Shown: positions 54,569 to 64,000 of the stretch, piece after piece
Layout: every line of letters starts with the position of its first letter
Position numbering within the stretch: position 1 is the first letter of the stretch
From: Diadophis punctatus similis
Lineage: Eukaryota; Chordata; Lepidosauria; Squamata; Dipsadidae
Assembly: GCA_023053685.1 (NCBI GenBank)
Contig: JALIGW010000032.1
Location: 4,730,843 to 4,794,842, forward strand
Length of the DNA stretch: 64,000 nt
Direction of reading: 5' to 3'
The notes under the pieces: model-generated
The model's database searches: none
What the model was told of the DNA's origin: nothing
Seen by the model: the letters and a program-made list of their open reading frames with translations, nothing else
Program-made: the position numbers and the translations under genes

Positions 54569-54738
54569 ATCCCTTCCTCTGCGGTGGAAATGCCTGGATC
54601 GACTGACGTTTCGGGCCTAAACGTACAATTTGGAGCACTTGAATTCGGGCTGGAACCTGCGGTCTCAGAGTTTGGACCTGCTTCAAGCTACGAAAGCAGC
54701 CCAGCACCCAATAATATCTTGTACACCAAGCCTGTAAA
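54569..54738 (+). CDS. UBAP2: UBAP2 exon 13: UBAP2/lingerer motif
   Basis: 170 bp, codons 490-545 plus two bases. It opens IPSSAVEMPGSTDVSGLNVQ and continues FGALEFG, the short conserved block known as the UBAP2/protein lingerer domain (DUF3697), and closes NILYTKPV. Acceptor ccttttcag, donor gtaagt. It is the most conserved segment after the UBA domain; its function is not established. Confidence 0.95.
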
Positions 54739-54739
54739 G

Positions 54740-55105
54740 TAAGTCTAGGATTTTCAGTCTAGGGGTGGGGGACAAAGAGAGGCGGGTGGCCTCACCCGTG
54801 TCATCGTCACAAGGATGCAGGATGCGACAGGCACAAAGGAGGCCGTTTGAGCAGTGGCGGTGTTAGGATGGCTCTCCTGGGCTCTGACACAGAGCCTATT
54901 TGAACTCAGATGATTTGAGAAGCAGGAACGTAAGGCTGAAGCTTCCCTCTGGGTTCCTGAAAATGGGGGTACCAGAGAAGGTTAAGAACTTCAGAAGGGT
55001 TGGGGGCATCCAGTTCCATTTCTTCTTGGATGATGCTGGATTCAAGCATGACACACACAAGCTGACAGGTTGGGAAGAAGGAAGCAGGAGAGGAAAATAG
55101 TTTCT
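54740..55105. other. Unassigned intron 13 DNA
   Basis: Nothing recognised. Confidence 0.5.
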
Positions 55106-55107
55106 TA

Positions 55108-55625
55108 ACACTGATGATGTTACCTTGTTGGGTAATCAGATGTCTGCAAGGAAACCACCAAGTTTAGAGAGCACTAAGGACCCCACAGTTGTCGTCGTCG
55201 TCCTCCTCCTCGCAAACCCCATTTCCTTCTAGCACTGATAATGTTACCTAGTTGGGTCATGAAACGCCTACAAGAAAACCAAGCTCAGAGAGCATCAACA
55301 ACTCTACAGTAGTTCTCCTCCTCCCTTCTGCTCCTCCTCCTCCTCCTCCTCCTCCTCCTCATCCCTACTCCCTTTTAGCACTGATGATATTCCCTAACTG
55401 GGTAATGAAATGTCTGCAAGATAACCACCAAGCTCAGAGAGCACCAAGGATCTTACAGTCCTCCTCCTCTTCCTCCTCCTCCTCCTCCTCCTCCTCACAA
55501 AACCCACTTCCTCCTAGCCCTGCTGATGTTCCCCCACTGGGTCGTGAAACGTCTGCAAGAAACCCACCATGCTCAGAGAGCCCCAAGCACCCTTACACTT
55601 CAATCCTCAGCAGCTACAAATATTC
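55108..55625 (+). mobile_element. Array of four Penelope-like family-2 termini
   Basis: Units at about 55110, 55235, 55375 and 55515, each with cactgatgatgttacc-type core, then gtctgcaag and gctcagagagc, separated by (GTC)n or (TCC)n. Best core: gctgatgttcccccactggg and tcgtgaaacgtctgcaag. Confidence 0.8.
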
Positions 55626-56190
55626 TGTTGTCCCTGCTCCGATTCAACGTCTGAAAAACATGCTAAATCGGTCAAGACATTTCCTGAAATGTTAGAATAT
55701 CCAGGCACCACTGTGATAATTCCTCTGCCTCGGTGCTTTCGATCTGCCTCTTGAGACAGAATATTAAACTGCAGATCTCGTGGCTGAACTCTCCTGCCTC
55801 CTTTTTCAGATTTCCATGCTGTTTTTTCTCTTAACATCTTTTCTGACTAAGCATTTTCAGGAGCCTCAAAAGCATACATAACCTTTTACACATATTTTTC
55901 TTCTTTGTTTCAATTGATTTACATAACCGTCCACCTCCCACATGTCACAGCCAACTTAAACACAACCGGCGCTTCTGAAAACACCGCAAACCCAACAGCA
56001 CTGGCCAAATCCTTCCCTTCCATGCCTGGGAAAGCAGCCAGGTCTTTAATGCTTTCCAAAGTGTGAATAGAGTTGTGGTTAAACTTGGGTGGGGCGGGGG
56101 GGGGGGGGGAGAGAACAATCTTAATCCTGTTATTTGCCTTTTTATGCATTTAGCTTTTGTGGTGCTTTTTCACTTCATGGATCCCCACCG
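55626..56190. other. Unassigned intron 13 DNA
   Basis: Contains a 16-bp G run near 56095; nothing else recognised. Confidence 0.5.
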
Positions 56191-56199
56191 TTCAGAATG

Positions 56200-56303
56200 C
56201 ATTTTTCAGAGGTTGAAGCTCATACAGCCCTGGGTTGTATAAACAGAGGCATAGAATCAAAATCACGTGAAGTGTTAGTACCGCTTTATAAAGCCTTAGT
56301 AAG
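56200..56303 (+). repeat. CR1 RT fragment
   Basis: The frame reads ALGCINRGIESKSREVLVPL then YKALVRS, a CR1 RT block. Confidence 0.75.
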
Positions 56304-56548
56304 GAGCCGAGGTGGCGCAGTGGTTAAAAGCAGCACTGCGACCTTCAGCTGATTGCTAGTTCAGCAGTTCAGCTGTTCAGATCTCACTAGGCTCAAGGTT
56401 GACTCAGCCTTCCATCCTTCCGAGGTGGGTAAAATGAGGACCCAGATTGTTGGGGGCAATATGCTGAACTCTGTAAACCGCTTAGAGAGGGCTGTAAAGC
56501 ACTATGAAGCGGTATATAAGTCTAAGTGCTATTGCTATTGCTATTGGT
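56304..56548 (+). repeat. Sauria-type SINE
   Basis: gagccgaggtggcgcagtgg to aagtgctattgctattgct. Confidence 0.93.
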
Positions 56549-56693
56549 CTTGAATAAATAAACTGCTGTGTTTCCTTGAAGTCTTGACTTTGCCTCGCCT
56601 CTGCCAGGACTCAAACTTCTCGTAAGGCCGCTTGGTCTTTTTAAGTTGTGGAAATGTTTGTCAAATATTCCTTTTTCTCCCTATTCATGTACA

Positions 56694-57077
56694 GGTAGTC
56701 CTCAGCTTACGACCACAATCGAGCTCCACATTTCGGTTGCTAAACGAAACGTCAATTTTGCCCCATTCTGCAGCCTTTCTTGTCGCGGTTGTTAAATGAA
56801 TCACTGCAGCTGTCAAGTTAGCCGCAGGGTTGTTAAACGAATCCAGCTTCCTCATGGACTTGTGCATGTCAGAAGGTCGCAAAAGGGGATCACGTGACAC
56901 GCTCCCCCACCCCACCCCCGGGGATGCTGCAACCGTCATAAATATGAGCCAGTTGCTGAGCATCTGAATTTTAAATCCCGGGATCCTAAGTGTGAAAAAC
57001 GTTCGTACGTCCCCTTTTTCAATGCTGTTGTAACTACGAACGGTCACAAAACTGTTGTAAGACGAGGACTGCCTGTA
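56694..57077 (+). mobile_element. Tigger-like MITE
   Basis: Orientation A, caggtagtcctcagcttacg to gtaagacgaggactgcctg; ends 100 bp before exon 14. Confidence 0.9.
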
Positions 57078-57176
57078 TTCCCCGGCTGCGTATCCCTTTT
57101 AGCATAGCTGGTGAGCTGCCTAGTGAATCCTGAATAAACCTTGACCAAAACAATACTTGGTTTTTACCTTTTCCAG

Positions 57177-57393
57177 TGAACCTCTGAATACCTCTTTGCC
57201 AATGTCCAATACAGTACAGGAGTCGGCCTACGTCACCCCTGTCGTCACAACGAGCCTGAGCTGCTCTGTCCAGAGCACTAGCCTTGTGACGGCCCCCGCC
57301 TCCTCCTCCTCTTTCGACCAGGCCTCTGCGCATAACAGGGTGACATACCAAAGTTCGGTGCCTCCGTCAGAACCTGCCTCCGTGGCTGTCATG
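57177..57393 (+). CDS. UBAP2: UBAP2 exon 14
   Basis: 217 bp, codons 546-618, NEPLNTSLPMSNTVQESAYV to SEPASVAVM, phase 0 at the 3' end. Acceptor accttttccag, donor gtaagt. Ser/Thr/Val-rich and disordered; EPLNTSL and HNRV.YQS are UBAP2-like. Confidence 0.93.
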
Positions 57394-57828
57394 GTAAGTA
57401 TGCTCAGGGAAAGACATCACCGATTGCCTTTGGCGGACTTCTTAAGATGAGGGTGCACGTTGGCATCGGATGAACTTCCCTCCCAACTGTCTTCCTTTAG
57501 ATTTACTTTTATTTAGATGTTTTTATGTCCTTTCACTTGCCAAACTCTAAGCAGCTCACAAGCAACAACATACAAGATGGAAAAAATACCGTTATTTATT
57601 TATTTAGCATCTTGTGAGAACCTAACCGAAGAGAAGTAAATGTATACGCAAGCATATATATGAGCTGATAGGGAAGAGAACCTGGCCTAGAGGTTAAAAC
57701 TGCTGCCTTACAAGCAGACTGCCCAGGTTCAAATCCCACTAAGGGTATGGCTATCTGAAGAGAGCAAAATAGCTCGAAATAGATCTATAATAGTCTCCCT
57801 TTATTTTCATTTATCAGCAAAAAATGTT

Positions 57829-57852
57829 ACACACACACACACACACACACAT
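57829..57852. repeat. (CA)n microsatellite
   Basis: Eleven ca units. Confidence 0.9.
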
Positions 57853-57854
57853 AA

Positions 57855-58105
57855 ACAGTCATCATCATCTTCATTTAACAACCCCATAATTCCTTGCGGG
57901 GTGGAGTCTGGGCAACTAAATGGAACTAGCAGAGAGTTTTAATGGCCGGATGCCCTTCTTATCGCCAATGTGGAGTTTTGTTCAGCAGATATATTCTCAG
58001 TGTGCCCAGTGAGAGAAACATCTGCCTCTACCTAGGATCGAACTCACAGCCTCCTGATTGTGAGGCCAGAGCTCCACCTCTAGGCCACCGCACCACTCCA
58101 TATAT
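57855..58105 (-). repeat. tRNA-derived SINE (third family)
   Basis: tagagtctggg-type body (gtggagtctgggcaac), aacatctgcctctacctagg, ctcctgattgtgaggccag; A box complement at 58080-58095. Confidence 0.87.
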
Positions 58106-58175
58106 ACAAAAACACAGTCATGCATCAAAATAACCAGTGTTTCGAAAATGAAAGGTACAGTCAGCAATGATAATA

Positions 58176-58555
58176 TTGTGGGGTCCTTAGTGCTCTCTGA
58201 ACTTGGTTGTTTCGATCCAGACATTTCAATACCCAGCTAGATAACCTCATCAGTGCTAGAAGGGAGAGGGGTTTATTTTCTTGATATAGAAGTGGCTTGC
58301 CTTCTCATTGTGGGTGGGAGAGTTCTTGGTGGTTCCTTTATTAAGCTGGTGCTTACTGTTTGATTGTTTGTCTGAGTTGGTAGTTCCTTGATTAGGGTAT
58401 TGTAGTGAACAATATATAAACAGAGAGCAACCCCCCCTCCCTTCTAGCACTGATGACGTTACCTAGTTGGGTAATGAAATGTCTGCAAGAAAACAACCAA
58501 GCTCAGAGAGCACCAAGGACCCCACAGTTCAACCCTGAACTATAAATATTCTTTT
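58176..58555. mobile_element. Penelope-like family-2: inverted termini with spacer
   Basis: Reversed unit 58176-58275 and direct unit 58425-58555 (gcactgatgacgttacctag, ttgggtaatgaaatgtctgc) flank 150 bp of A/T-rich DNA. Good match to the hammerhead-like pattern. Confidence 0.78.
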
Positions 58556-59112
58556 CTAATTATAATTTATAATATTACAGTCCCAAACTCAAATACCCCA
58601 TTCTTGCCTCGATCATATGAGAATCATTTTTTGTGTGAGAATCATTCTTTTCCTTCCTCACTCCTGGTTAAAATATTGATCATTTACTGTTTTCAAGTCA
58701 TGTCCTTTTTAAATATTTCCATTTTATATGCTACCTGATACGCAAAATGAATGTTTAGATTTTGTGCATATGGCCAGTTTTCTTTATGACAATTCAGGGT
58801 CCATTGCCATTTGATAAACCAACCGATTAGATTCCTCAGGTGTCATCTAACACCCAGAAGTCTTTCTTGGTAGAATTAATAGAAAAAAAGAAGATATAAA
58901 CATGCTACTTATCTGCCTGTGCCACTTCTCAATAAAAAAAATGATAAATCAGTTATATTAACAAAAAGTCATAGGGTACTGTCCTGTGGAAACTGTTAAA
59001 ATTGACAACATTTGAACAAAGTCTAGCTTGTCTTCTGTTGCAAGCTCATTACTACAAACTTGGTTTCTTTAGTTTGATGACATATGAATAGTATAAAACT
59101 CCATTTTAATAA
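58556..59112. other. Unassigned intron 14 DNA
   Basis: A/T-rich; nothing recognised. Confidence 0.5.
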
Positions 59113-59330
59113 CCCTGTAATCCCTTAATTCCGGGTAGAGTCAGGGCAACTGGATGGAGCTGAGAGTTTACTGGCTGGATGCCCTTCCTATCGCCTATGT
59201 AGCATTTACAGCAGATTTTTTTTTGCGCACCCTAAGAGAGAAACATCTGCTGCTACCTAGGACTGAACTGTCAACCTTCCGAGTGGGAGGGGAGGGTCTT
59301 GACCACTAGGCCACCACGCTGCTCTTACGT
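59113..59330 (-). repeat. tRNA-derived SINE (third family), diverged
   Basis: gggtagagtcagggcaact, atctgctgctacctaggact, taggccaccacgctgctc. Confidence 0.78.
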
Positions 59331-59513
59331 ATGAATACTATGAGTTTCAAAATAGATCTACAGAAAAATGATGCATCTTTGGCAACCACTGAATACTCAT
59401 ATAGTCTAAACTACTGAATGCACATCTGTGTCACCTTCCTGGCTCCTGAGGGTCTGGCAGCCCAGAACCCACCCTCATAACAGGAGAGCTCTGATAATAA
59501 TAAAAGATGCTTA

Positions 59514-59748
59514 GAGCCGAGGTGGCGCAGTGATTAAAGTGCAGCATTGCAGGCTACTTCAGCTGACTGCTAGTTCAGCTGTTCAAATCTCACCGGCTGA
59601 AGGTTGACTCAGCCTTCCATCCTTCCGAGGTGGGTAAAATGAGGACCCAGATTGTTGGGGGCAATATGCTGAACTCTGTAAACCGCTTAGAGAGGACTGT
59701 AAAGCACTATGAAGCGGTATATAACTCTAATTGCTATTGCTATGCTGG
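59514..59748 (+). repeat. Sauria-type SINE
   Basis: gagccgaggtggcgcagtga to ctaattgctattgctatgc. Confidence 0.92.
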
Positions 59749-60475
59749 AGGATCGCATTTTCCTTTTAGGATCGATTATAATCAGCCAAGCAGTCCAAAA
59801 ATCCTCCTGCCCGATAGGCAAATGATAGGGCTGCAGTGAAGGCCCCAATTTAAGTCCTTGATGGATTTGTACCCTCCAGAATAATAAGTATGTAGGCGGA
59901 ATCTACCCATGCAGTCATTTAGAGTCAACTTTGCTTAATGGCACTTAATCTATCAATCTATTTTGATTTATTATGTTTTTCTACATGCTGTTTAGGAAAC
60001 CTGACAAGCGGGGCAGGAATTCAGGGCTTTTTCCACTGTAATTCCTAACAATTGGTATTTAGGTTTGAGTTACCACCGTAATGAGGCCTGCCCATTATGG
60101 TCGTAAATTGTGACAGTTGTCAAGACATCATGAAGCCTTTTTTTTTTACAATGATGGTTAATGCTGCAGTCATTAAGTCAATCCATGTTCACTAGGGGAC
60201 GGTTTTGCCAAAGCAACAACAACCCCAGAAATAAATGCTGGTTTATTGCTCAATATTGAGCAAGACATTGCTCACCGGTAAATGCTCAACCATCATAAAA
60301 CACAGTTACATGATTGTGAGATGTAGGAAAGATTGCTAATGCACCTGAAATGTCATGTGACCATGGGGGGGGGCGCTACCCTGACCGTCAGAACTTCAAA
60401 TCCAGGTGATAAGTACCCCCACCCGCAGTAGGTCCATCGTAACTTTGAATGGTTGCTAAGTGACAGGTTAAAAGT
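59749..60475. other. Mostly unassigned intron 14 DNA
   Basis: 60060-60470 has scattered MITE-like words (gtcgtaaattgtgacagttg, aactttgaatggttgctaag) of an old, unplaceable copy. Confidence 0.4.
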
Positions 60476-60477
60476 CT

Positions 60478-60735
60478 AGCGATTCTCGGTCATCCAAGTC
60501 ATGGTTGTCACAAAAGTGCTTTTTCAGGAGGCAACTGGACTTTCTTGTTTTTTCTTTGAAGACATTTTGCCTCTCATCCAAGAAGCTTCTTCCGCTAGGA
60601 CTGGAGCTGATTCCCTTCCCCACCACCCAGTCGGAACTGAAGAAGCTTCTTGGATGAGAAGCGAAACACCTTCAAAAGGAAAAAAAAACAAGAAAGTCCA
60701 GTTGCCTCCTGAAAAAGCACCTTTGGGATAAGTGA
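60478..60735. mobile_element. Penelope-like family-1 termini, head to head
   Basis: Minus unit 60478-60600 and plus unit 60610-60735, each about 120 bp, with gaagacattttgcctctcat and gatgagaagcgaaacacctt as mirrored cores. Confidence 0.82.
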
Positions 60736-60886
60736 CAAGTTGTAAGTCGAGAACATTAGCTAAATCTGTAATTAAACATTTGGGAGAGGAATGAGATTGA
60801 ACACATGAGGATCATTTGATATACTTTGTATTTTTGCTTTAATTTTTGGGTTAAAAACGCTGCTAATTCCTTTCTTTGACTTTCAG

Positions 60887-60926
60887 AATGGACACAACGG
60901 TGTTCGAATGCAGCCAGCTCTTGACA
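60887..60926 (+). CDS. UBAP2: UBAP2 exon 15 (40-bp microexon-sized)
   Basis: Reads NGHNGVRMQPALD plus one base (codon 631). Acceptor gactttcag, donor gtaagt. NGH followed by Gly and Arg fits the NGHGGGR segment of mammalian UBAP2. The reading frame alone would not reveal so small an exon; phase and homology do. Confidence 0.88.
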
Positions 60927-61230
60927 GTAAGTAGATGAAACTCAGCTCTGTCCTTAAAAGTTTTTGGCAGCTTCTGCATGACATCCATGCCTGCGTTCCC
61001 ACCCCCCCTTGTTTTGGCAAACAGGTGGGCTGATTTGCTTCCCAAATCTCTCCCCACCCCCAATAAGTTACAGTTCCGTGTCTCCATGTACTTACTTATT
61101 CATCAACCCCCTAGTTGCATTACTTTAAAAATATTAAAAGCTCATTGTGCAGACTGCCCCGCTGCAGGCTAGAAGCTGACTTTTTCAATGTGGTTGAATT
61201 TTTTTACCTCTTTCTCGTTTAGTGTAAAAT

Positions 61231-61354
61231 AGTGTTTCTCAATTTTGGCCACTTTAAGATGCACGGACTTCAACTCCCAGAATTCTCCAGCCAGCATGGC
61301 TGGCTGGAAAATTCTGGAAGTTGAAGTCCACACATCGAATATTGAGAAACACTG
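61231..61354. mobile_element. 124-bp palindromic hAT MITE
   Basis: agtgtttctcaattttggcc to aatattgagaaacactg; flanks tgtaaaat and tctaaaat match at 7 of 8. Confidence 0.88.
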
Positions 61355-61589
61355 TCTAAAATGCTTTCATAGTAGAATAAAAGCAAAACAAGGTAGGCCC
61401 CTATCTCTCTTTTTCCACCCCTCTCCCAGCCGTAGCTCACAATTTAAATTATAGGGTCCATGTTACTCTTCTTTACCCTAAATATTGGATTATTTTCCCT
61501 TCAATTTTTCCTGCTGGATTTCAGGTAGCAGAAAGCAGTTTTAATAGTCTAGAAATGAGCAGCAGTAAGTCAGCTCTCTATCCATTACA

Positions 61590-61910
61590 GGTAGTCCTGG
61601 GTTTACAACCTTTCATTTAGTGACCATTGCAACCACACTGAAACAAGTCCTTGCATTTGCGACCAACACAGAATCTCATGGTCACTTGATTGAAAGTTGA
61701 GCACTGGGCACGTGGTTCACTTAACTGCAATGATTTGCTTTAGTAACCATGGCAAAAAAGGTCATAAGGTCATAAAATCAGGTGCAATTTCCTTAATGAT
61801 CTTCTTGCTTAAGGAGCAAAAATTCTAGTCCCAATTGTGGTTATAAGCTGAGACAGGTAAGTCCTCAGCTTATAACCATAATTGGGACTAGAATTTTGAA
61901 ATACATTTTG
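61590..61910 (-). mobile_element. Tigger-like MITE with an inverted extra end
   Basis: Orientation B from caggtagtcctgggtttaca to about 61855. Then caggtaagtcctcagcttat starts a second end pointing the other way. Confidence 0.75.
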
Positions 61911-61944
61911 CTGTTGTGTCATCATTCCTAAATCAATCATAGTG

Positions 61945-62160
61945 ATGGCATCTATAGAGATTCTCAGTCATCCAGGTCATGGTTGTCCCAAAGGTGCTTT
62001 AAAAAAAAAGGTCACAGGGCTTTGTTTTTCCTTGAAGACATTTCGCTCCTCATCCAAGAAGCTTCTTCAGTTCTGACTGAATGGTGGGGAATGGAAGGAT
62101 TTAGATTCTTTACAGTCATCTGGTCGTTAGCACTCTCTCCGAGCACCTTTGGGACAACAG
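61945..62160 (-). mobile_element. Penelope-like family-1 terminus
   Basis: gattctcagtcatccaggtc, gacatttcgctcctcatcca, ctgaatggtggggaatgg. Confidence 0.8.
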
Positions 62161-62522
62161 CGATGGTGGGATAGACTGTCTTGCTTGCATCTTTGGCTTT
62201 TCTTCAACAACATTTCAGCTGAGCAACTTTTAATGGCAGAGAAATCTCCTTGCAGTATGACTCTCTTTTGCATCCACCTGGAAGGGGATGGAGTAGGTAG
62301 CTGAAAGGGTGCCTGAACTGTGTGAGAAGAATCCTACCATAGTAGAAACACACCTTCTAAAACAAAAACAAAAACCCAAGTCCTTATTGGCACAAATGAT
62401 TGGCTACATTTCCATTTTTCTCTCCACCCCGCCTCTCTCTGTTGCCCAAACAAAATTCACTTCCACAATCTTGCTGGGGCAGTTTCAGCCCTTCTCTGAA
62501 TACTATTTTCCCAACTTTGCAG

Positions 62523-62700
62523 CTGCTTCGTCCGTTCCCACGTCAAAGCTGGAAACGTCTCCTCCGTCGCTACCTGCCCAAGGTCCTTCGTTGCCGAGCA
62601 CCACGGCTTCCACCTCTTTGCTTCTGCCTTCAGCACCTTCTCACACGGCAGCACTTCCATCAAGTGACTTGGCCAACAGCTCCCTCTCTCAGTTAAGCAG
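62523..62700 (+). CDS. UBAP2: UBAP2 exon 16, last one in the window
   Basis: 178 bp, codons 632-690 plus two bases, TASSVPTSKLETSPPSLPAQ to ANSSLSQLS. Acceptor caactttgcag, donor gtacgg. SLSQLSS matches the corresponding UBAP2 block. It ends in phase 2, so at least one further exon must lie beyond 64000. Confidence 0.92.
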
Positions 62701-62747
62701 GTACGGCAGAAGATGGAGGGGAAGGCTTTGTGGGCAGTTGCCAGGCT

Positions 62748-62992
62748 CCAAAAACCAAGAGAGACACTTTGTGATTCTCCTAAGCAGATTCCTTTATTGT
62801 TCCTCACCTGTAGACAGAATCTTGCCAAAATAAAGCATGCTAACACCCCTCCCCTAAGGCATATACCCTGGGAACTATTAGAGAGGAGCTGTCTTCACTC
62901 TCTTTCTCTCACACCAGCTATCTACCTTCTTTCTGTCACACAAACTATCTAAACTGCACAATCTCTTGCTCCTCTAGAATGTAGCTTCTCCG
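62748..62992. repeat. Unclassified repeat, copy 1 of a direct pair
   Basis: attcctttattgttcctcac, ctgtagacagaatcttgcca, ataccctgggaactatta, tgctcctctagaatgt. Also at 63328-63545 and partly at 7030-7140. Confidence 0.7.
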
Positions 62993-62994
62993 TT

Positions 62995-63325
62995 CTGGAA
63001 ATCTGGAGAAAGAAGGGAGGGAGGAAGGGAAGGAAGGAAGAGGGGAGGAGAGGAGAGGAAAGGAAGGAAGGAAAGCAAGGGGAAGAAATGTGTTGTGACG
63101 GAGGGAGGGAGGAAGGAAAGACAGGAAGGAAAGAGGGAAGTAACGGGAAGGGAGAAAGGAAAGAGGGAGGAAGGAAGGAAAGCAAGGGGAAGGAATGTGT
63201 TGTGATGGAGGGAGAGAAGGAGGAAGGAAGGAAAGACAGGAAGGAAGGAGGGGGAGGGGAAGTAATGGGGAGGGAGAAAGGGAAGGGAGGGAGGGAGGGA
63301 GGAAGGAAGGAAGGAAGGCAAGCTC
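62995..63325. repeat. Polypurine tract (GGAA)n
   Basis: About 330 bp of almost pure A/G on the + strand, with two near-identical internal blocks containing ggaatgtgttgtga (63080-63100 and 63186-63210). Confidence 0.95.
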
Positions 63326-63327
63326 CC

Positions 63328-63545
63328 AAAACCCAAGAAACCACACATTGTGATCATTCCTAGCAGATTCCTTTATTGTTCCTCACCTGTAGACAGAATC
63401 TTGCCAAACTAAAGCATGTAACACCCCATAAGGCATATACCCTGGGAACTATTAGGGAGGAGCTGTCTTCATCCTCTTTCTCTCACACAAACTATGTAAA
63501 CATTTATGTTTCTTGCTCCTCTGGAATGTGGCCCCTGCCTCCTGG
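63328..63545. repeat. Unclassified repeat, copy 2 of a direct pair
   Basis: Same order of blocks as 62748-62992: gattcctttattgttcctca, agaatcttgccaaactaaag, ctgggaactattagg. Confidence 0.7.
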
Positions 63546-63804
63546 GAATCCAGACCCCATTCCTTTACACCAATAGCTGTCTGGACAGAGAACGTCATGG
63601 ACATCCTGATATGTTAGCTTATTTCATTGATAAAGTGTCCCATCCTGCTAAGACTTGGGATGAATCCGAACTGCCTCCTTTTCTTGGTTGGCCTAGCACT
63701 ACTGAGAAGAACAAGGAAGAAGATCTTAACAGCTTCTTCAGCTTAGGGGCACCCAGAATCCCCACCAATGGGAAGGGCCATTTGGCTAGGGAAATTCTGG
63801 CAAC

Positions 63805-64000
63805 AGAAGCACATGCATCAAGAAAGGGATGCATTGGGAGGGAGATGGTGGTGGAAACCAGGAGACTGTGAGTTCTAGTCCCACCTTAGGTATGAAAGCC
63901 GGTTGGGTGACTTTGGACCAATCACCAGGAGATCCTGAGTTCTAGTCCCACCTTAGCCATGACAGCTGGCTGGGTGACTTTGACCCAATCACTGACTCTT
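63805..64000 (+). repeat. tRNA-derived SINE (second family), cut by window end
   Basis: actgtgagttctagtcccac and gactttggaccaatcaccag repeat the body seen at 36530-36715, twice in tandem. Confidence 0.72.

Larger units (their letters stand above)
10489..62700 (+). other. UBAP2: UBAP2 gene, 5' and central part (16 exons)
   Basis: Sixteen exons joined at consensus splice sites give one uninterrupted frame of 690 codons plus 2 bases. Choice of UBAP2 over the paralogue UBAP2L rests on SWETVGGKKK after the UBA domain, QQGFGQALVFTNSQH in exon 10 and EPLNTSLPM in exon 14. Family knowledge: UBAP2 is a cytoplasmic, stress-granule-associated ubiquitin- and RNA-binding scaffold, and UBAP2/UBAP2L have been linked to ubiquitylation of RNA polymerase II after UV. 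Domain order: UBA about residues 48-92, Arg/Gly tract about 118-195, disordered Ser/Thr/Gln/Pro region, UBAP2/lingerer motif about 486-520. Exon 16 ends in phase 2 with a gtacgg donor, so more exons must follow. Introns range from 1.6 to 6.4 kb and hold nearly all the repeats listed here. Confidence 0.95.

Noticed and set aside
10489..62700. UBAP2L as the gene identity
   Set aside because: Exon 4, 10, 11 and 14 residues follow UBAP2, although the missing segment before exon 8 resembles UBAP2L.

Overview
The window is a piece of squamate reptile genome, most likely a snake. The evidence is the repeat content: long (AATAG)n and (GATA)n arrays attached to CR1/L3-type LINE ends, tRNA-derived SINEs of the Sauria type, Penelope-like elements, and hundreds of base pairs of one TA-flanked MITE family. 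There is one cellular gene. Species and chromosome cannot be read from the sequence.

The gene is UBAP2 (ubiquitin-associated protein 2) on the + strand. I can place 16 exons between 10489 and 62700. They carry the initiator ATG (10530) and the first 690 codons plus 2 bases in an unbroken frame. The encoded part has an N-terminal UBA domain (exons 2-3), an Arg/Gly-rich tract (exons 4-6), a long Ser/Thr/Gln/Pro-rich disordered middle, and the short UBAP2/lingerer motif (exons 12-13). The protein is still open at the last exon, so the 3' half of the gene lies beyond 64000. Any upstream non-coding exon lies before 10489 or outside the window. Intron 2 has a GC donor (16377), and one exon present in mammalian UBAP2 was not found between 33823 and 37537.

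Layout: 1-10488 is upstream or intron-1 DNA with CR1, MITE and hAT copies and a 660-bp polypyrimidine tract. 10489-16376 holds exons 1-2, with a four-level nest of transposons just before exon 2. 16377-30710 holds exons 3-6, two solo LTRs inside MITEs, an (AATAG)n block after exon 4 and long GATA arrays. 30711-44064 holds exons 7-9 with Penelope-like elements that keep GIY-YIG endonuclease remnants. 44065-64000 holds exons 10-16 with more SINEs, LTRs, CR1 and palindromic hAT MITEs.

Most introns are transposon graveyards. Many boundaries can be fixed exactly because target-site duplications are intact: 8 bp for hAT, TA for the MITEs, 5 bp for solo LTRs. No RNA gene, CRISPR array, prokaryotic feature or second host gene was recognised. 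The most unusual signals are hammerhead-ribozyme-like cores shared by two Penelope-like families, nested and fold-back MITEs, repeated LTR insertion into one MITE family, and a set of near-perfect palindromes in the introns.
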